A stretch of DNA of 64,000 nt. Source: Nissolia schottii (lineage: Eukaryota > Streptophyta > Magnoliopsida > Fabales > Fabaceae). Positions 60,860 to 64,000 of this stretch are shown piece by piece. The DNA lies in the NCBI GenBank assembly GCA_003254905.1, contig QANU01031716.1, forward strand, positions 62,001-126,000. The letters are read 5' to 3'. The translations under genes and the position numbers were made by a program. The number at the start of each line of letters is the position of its first letter. Within the stretch, counting starts at the first letter, position 1. The notes under the pieces are model-generated. The model did not search any database. It saw nothing but the letters and a program-made list of their open reading frames with translations, and was not told the origin of the DNA.

Positions 60860-63800
60860 ATGGATGCACAGCTTTCTAGCTCTGCTTCTGCAAGAAAGTT
60901 GGTGCGTAGAGTAGTAGACCAATTACGCTATCCTTGCTGCTTCAATGAATTTGTTAAAGACCTTCAGCGACAGCAAGGCGAGTTGATCGAAAAATGGAAT
61001 GGTGTTGATGGTCATGTTAAAAATGCCAAGACAAAACTGTTAAACGTACCAGTTGTTCATGCGTGGTTGGAGCGTGGAGCTAACCCTCTCAAAGGCAATG
61101 TGGAGGAATTACTCAAAGAAGCAGAGACGAGAACAAACAAGACTTGTTGTTTTGTCCGCTGTCCGAATTGGATTTGGAGATACCGAATGGCCAAGAAGTT
61201 AGCAAGGAAAAAAGTGGAGGTTCAAAAATGTATTGAAGAAGGTGACATGTATATAAGACTCGAAGACTTTGTTTCATCTCCAGACACGCAGAATCTCTCT
61301 ACGGAAAAATCTTTGGAGTTTTATAGTAGAAAAGATGCTTTTGAGCAAGTTATGAAGGCTTTAAAAGATGACGAAGTTTCCATGATTGGATTGTATGGTA
61401 TGGGTGGCTGCGGCAAAACCACGATGGCAATAGAACTTAGGAGGACCGCTGAAGATAAGCATCTTTTTGACGAGGTGCATTTTGTTACTGTTTCTAATAA
61501 TAATAAGGTTGAAGTTCGAAGCATCCAAGATAAAATTGCAAAGGTGGTACAACTTCCACTTAAAAGAGACGAAGAAACTGATAAGAGAGCCAAAGACTTG
61601 TGCACGAGATTAACTCTTGAACACAAGAGAATTCTTATGATTCTAGATGATGTATGGCAAGAGATTGATTTTGGTGCCATAGGAATCCCCTCCGGTGAAA
61701 ATCGTAAAAAATTCAAGGTTCTCATCACCACGCGATTAGAATCAGTTTGTTCTCGAATGAATTGCCAAAAAAAAATTCCCTTATCAATCTTAACTGATGA
61801 AGAAGCATGGGCTCTTTTTCAAAAGGAAGCACACATATCTGAAGGCACCTTTGATAGCTTAAAGCATTTGGGAAGACAAATTTCTAACGAATGTAAAGGA
61901 TTGCCTGTTGCTATTGCTGCTCTGGCTGGCACTCTGAAAGGCAAGGCTGAAGGTGACTGGCATGATGCATTGAATAGATTGAGAAATTCCATTCCAGTGA
62001 ATATTAATGAAGCAGATTTGAAAAATCCTTACAAATGCCTACGGGTAAGCTATGACAATTTGGACTCTGAAGAAGCCAAGTCACTTCTCTTATTGTGTTC
62101 TGTGTTCCCTGAAGACTCTGAAATCTATGTTGAGCAGTTAATCATATTTGCAATAGGGCTAGGCCTAGTTGGAGAAGTTCGGTCATTTGAAGAGGAAAGG
62201 AACAAATTGATTGCAGCTAAGAATAAGCTCATAAGTTCTTGTTTGTTGTCACTATCAGATGATGAAGATGAAGGAGAATGCGTCAAAATACATGACTTAG
62301 TTCGCGATGTAGCAATCTGGATAGCAAGTGAAGAGAACAAGGTGGTCAAATGTCTCTTGGAAGAGGATGTGAGTTTGGAATGCAATTCAATAAGATATCT
62401 ATGGTGTAACGAATTTCCAAGTGAACTGAATTGTTCCAGGGTTGAATTGCTATGCCTACTAACAAATTCGGAAGTATCAGATGAAATCTTCAAAGGAATG
62501 GGAAGGCTTAGAGTTTTGTTTCTTTGTTGGGAAGGTCAGGGGAATGCATCACTATCGATCATGTCATTCAAATCATTGACAAACCTTCGATGTCTGATCC
62601 TAAGAGAATGGGAATTAGGTGACATCTCATCTGTTGGATATATGAAGAAACTTGACATCCTTATGTTGGATCATTGTTCATTCCTTGAATTACCTAATGA
62701 TGTAGTTACACAATTGAGAAACTTGAGATTGTTATATTTGGAAGAATGTGACATCGAAAGGAGTCCTTTTGAAGTGATTGGAAGACACCCACAACTAGAA
62801 GAATTGTATATTTATGATGTGGGATCTGAATCGTGGGACCATGCGGAGATCCTCGTTCCCCCAACATTGTGGAGGTATCAAATAAAATTAGGATCCATAT
62901 TTAAATATCACCACGAGCAAGAATATCTCAAAGGTCACAGAGCTTTAGTTCTTGATCGTTTTGATACATCAAATGCATCACTTAAGGAATTGGCCAAAAA
63001 AGCAGAGGTTCTGTGTCTAGCGAATATTAAGGGATGTGGGAAGAATATCATCCCTAACATATTCGAAATAGAAGGAGGAAAAGTTATGATTTACGGGTGG
63101 ATTGAGCTCCGGTTATGTGATTCTGAGGATATAGAGTGTTTGGTTGACACTAGCAATCTTTCTTGGGGGAAAGAATGTTTCTTCTCCAAGTTATGTAAAC
63201 TAAGAATTGAAAACATGAAGCATTTTGGAGCTTTGTACCACGGTGTTCCTCCCAATGGTCTTTTTGAGAAACTAGAGAAGCTATATATAAATAATTGTCC
63301 AATGTTGACATATTTGTTCACACCTTCGATCGCTCGAAGTCTGGTACGGTTGGAAAAATTGAAGATACTGTCTTGTGATGGACTGAAGCACATATTGGCA
63401 GAAAATGACTTAGAGGATGAGATAAATAAACCTGATCACATATTGGTGTTCTCAAAATTGAAAAAGCTTCTTATCAACAAGTGCAAGATGCTGGAATATA
63501 TATTCCCAATCACTTTTGCTCAGCGCTTTGAACAATTGGAGTCTTTGGATATAGATAATTGTTCCGAGTTAAAATATGTGTTCGGACAACGCACATGTGG
63601 GGATCACATTCAAAATGAAATCAAGATTGAGCTTCCTGCCCTGAAAAGCCTTCGACTTGTCAACAACTCCAAAATGATGAGCATTTTTCCTCAATATTGT
63701 TCTACAACGTGGCCATCTTTGAGTACTTTTTATTTGGAGCATTGTCTAGAATTTGACATAATGTCTTTCAATACTTTCAAGGTGGGTAAAATCACTACTA

Positions 63801-64000
63801 AGAAGTTTAGTCTTTTGTAGTCTGTCTTTGTCCATTATGCTCATTCTTTCTTTTACATTTCCTATTTAGGTCTCACAGTTACTAGACATAAGGACCACTG
63901 AGAAGCATTTCCTCACTTTAGAACATATAACGATAAAGAACAGCTACAAAATAGAAAGTATTTTTAGCCTTGACGGGCCTGACAAAATTGGACAACCAGT
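60860..64000 (+). CDS. CC-NBS-LRR disease-resistance protein (RPS2/RPS5-At4g27190 type), 3' end off window
   Basis: Exon 1 (60860-63781) encodes 974 residues without a break. It splices (AAG then GTGGGT; CTATTTAG) to an exon from 63870 that leaves the window. Domains: a coiled coil with a CC_R-like region lacking an EDVID motif (about 1-150); NB-ARC with P-loop GMGGCGKTT (180-188), kinase-2 ILMILDDVW (258-266), RNBS-B KVLITTR (286-292) and GLPVAIAALAG (347-357); then IHD at 477-479 in place of the usual MHD. Leucine-rich repeats follow from about 515. Such proteins are intracellular immune receptors that bind ADP/ATP and trigger defence. All key nucleotide-binding residues are present, so it looks functional. 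The plus-strand frame excludes the overlapping minus-strand frames. Confidence 0.95.

Noticed and set aside
61321-61731. Minus-strand open frame of 136 codons within the CC-NBS-LRR gene
   Set aside because: It is the complement of the conserved NB-ARC coding sequence and has no domain of its own; likewise 62125-62493 and 63091-63393.

Overview
The window is plant nuclear DNA, most likely from a legume or another eudicot. It is strongly AT-rich. It has spliced genes with GT-AG introns, a long intact CC-NBS-LRR resistance gene, and dense dead or short transposable elements of plant type (MULE, hAT, copia, SINE-like, MITE-like). No species can be named from the sequence alone.

Layout. 1-1700: promoter, CT-rich leader exon and first intron of a minus-strand gene whose coding part lies off the left edge. 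1820-11153: a 9.3-kb Mutator-like element (MULE) with a candidate 9-bp target duplication. It carries a broken MuDR-type transposase on the plus strand and a broken plant-mobile-domain gene on the minus strand, facing each other, plus a telomere-like array and internal duplications. 11.2-25.3 kb: gene-free DNA with a SINE-like insert, two related 'AAACTCG' elements, two copies of one non-autonomous hAT element (one nested inside an AAACTCG element) and LTR fragments. 25725-29488: a complete eight-exon gene for a DTW-domain protein. 32.4-34.5 kb: a decayed minus-strand copia element. 41503-41889: a small two-exon minus-strand gene of 75 codons. 43.5-56 kb: LTR-like DNA, a 1-kb inverted repeat with pol III-like boxes, a copia LTR with a primer-binding site, a 121-bp tandem repeat and a MITE. 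56432-58725: a five-exon gene for an unrecognised coiled-coil protein. 60000-64000: a CC-NBS-LRR gene that runs off the right edge.

The host genes have no evident functional link beyond sharing the locus. DTW proteins modify tRNA uridines. The CC-NBS-LRR protein is an immune receptor. The coiled-coil gene lies 2.1 kb upstream of the receptor in the same direction; a shared role is possible but not shown. I found no convincing wholly new system. The most unusual items are the tail-to-tail transposase/PMD MULE, the nested hAT insertion with a perfect 8-bp target duplication, the inverted repeat with tRNA-like boxes at both outer ends, and the apparent exon-intron duplication in the coiled-coil gene.
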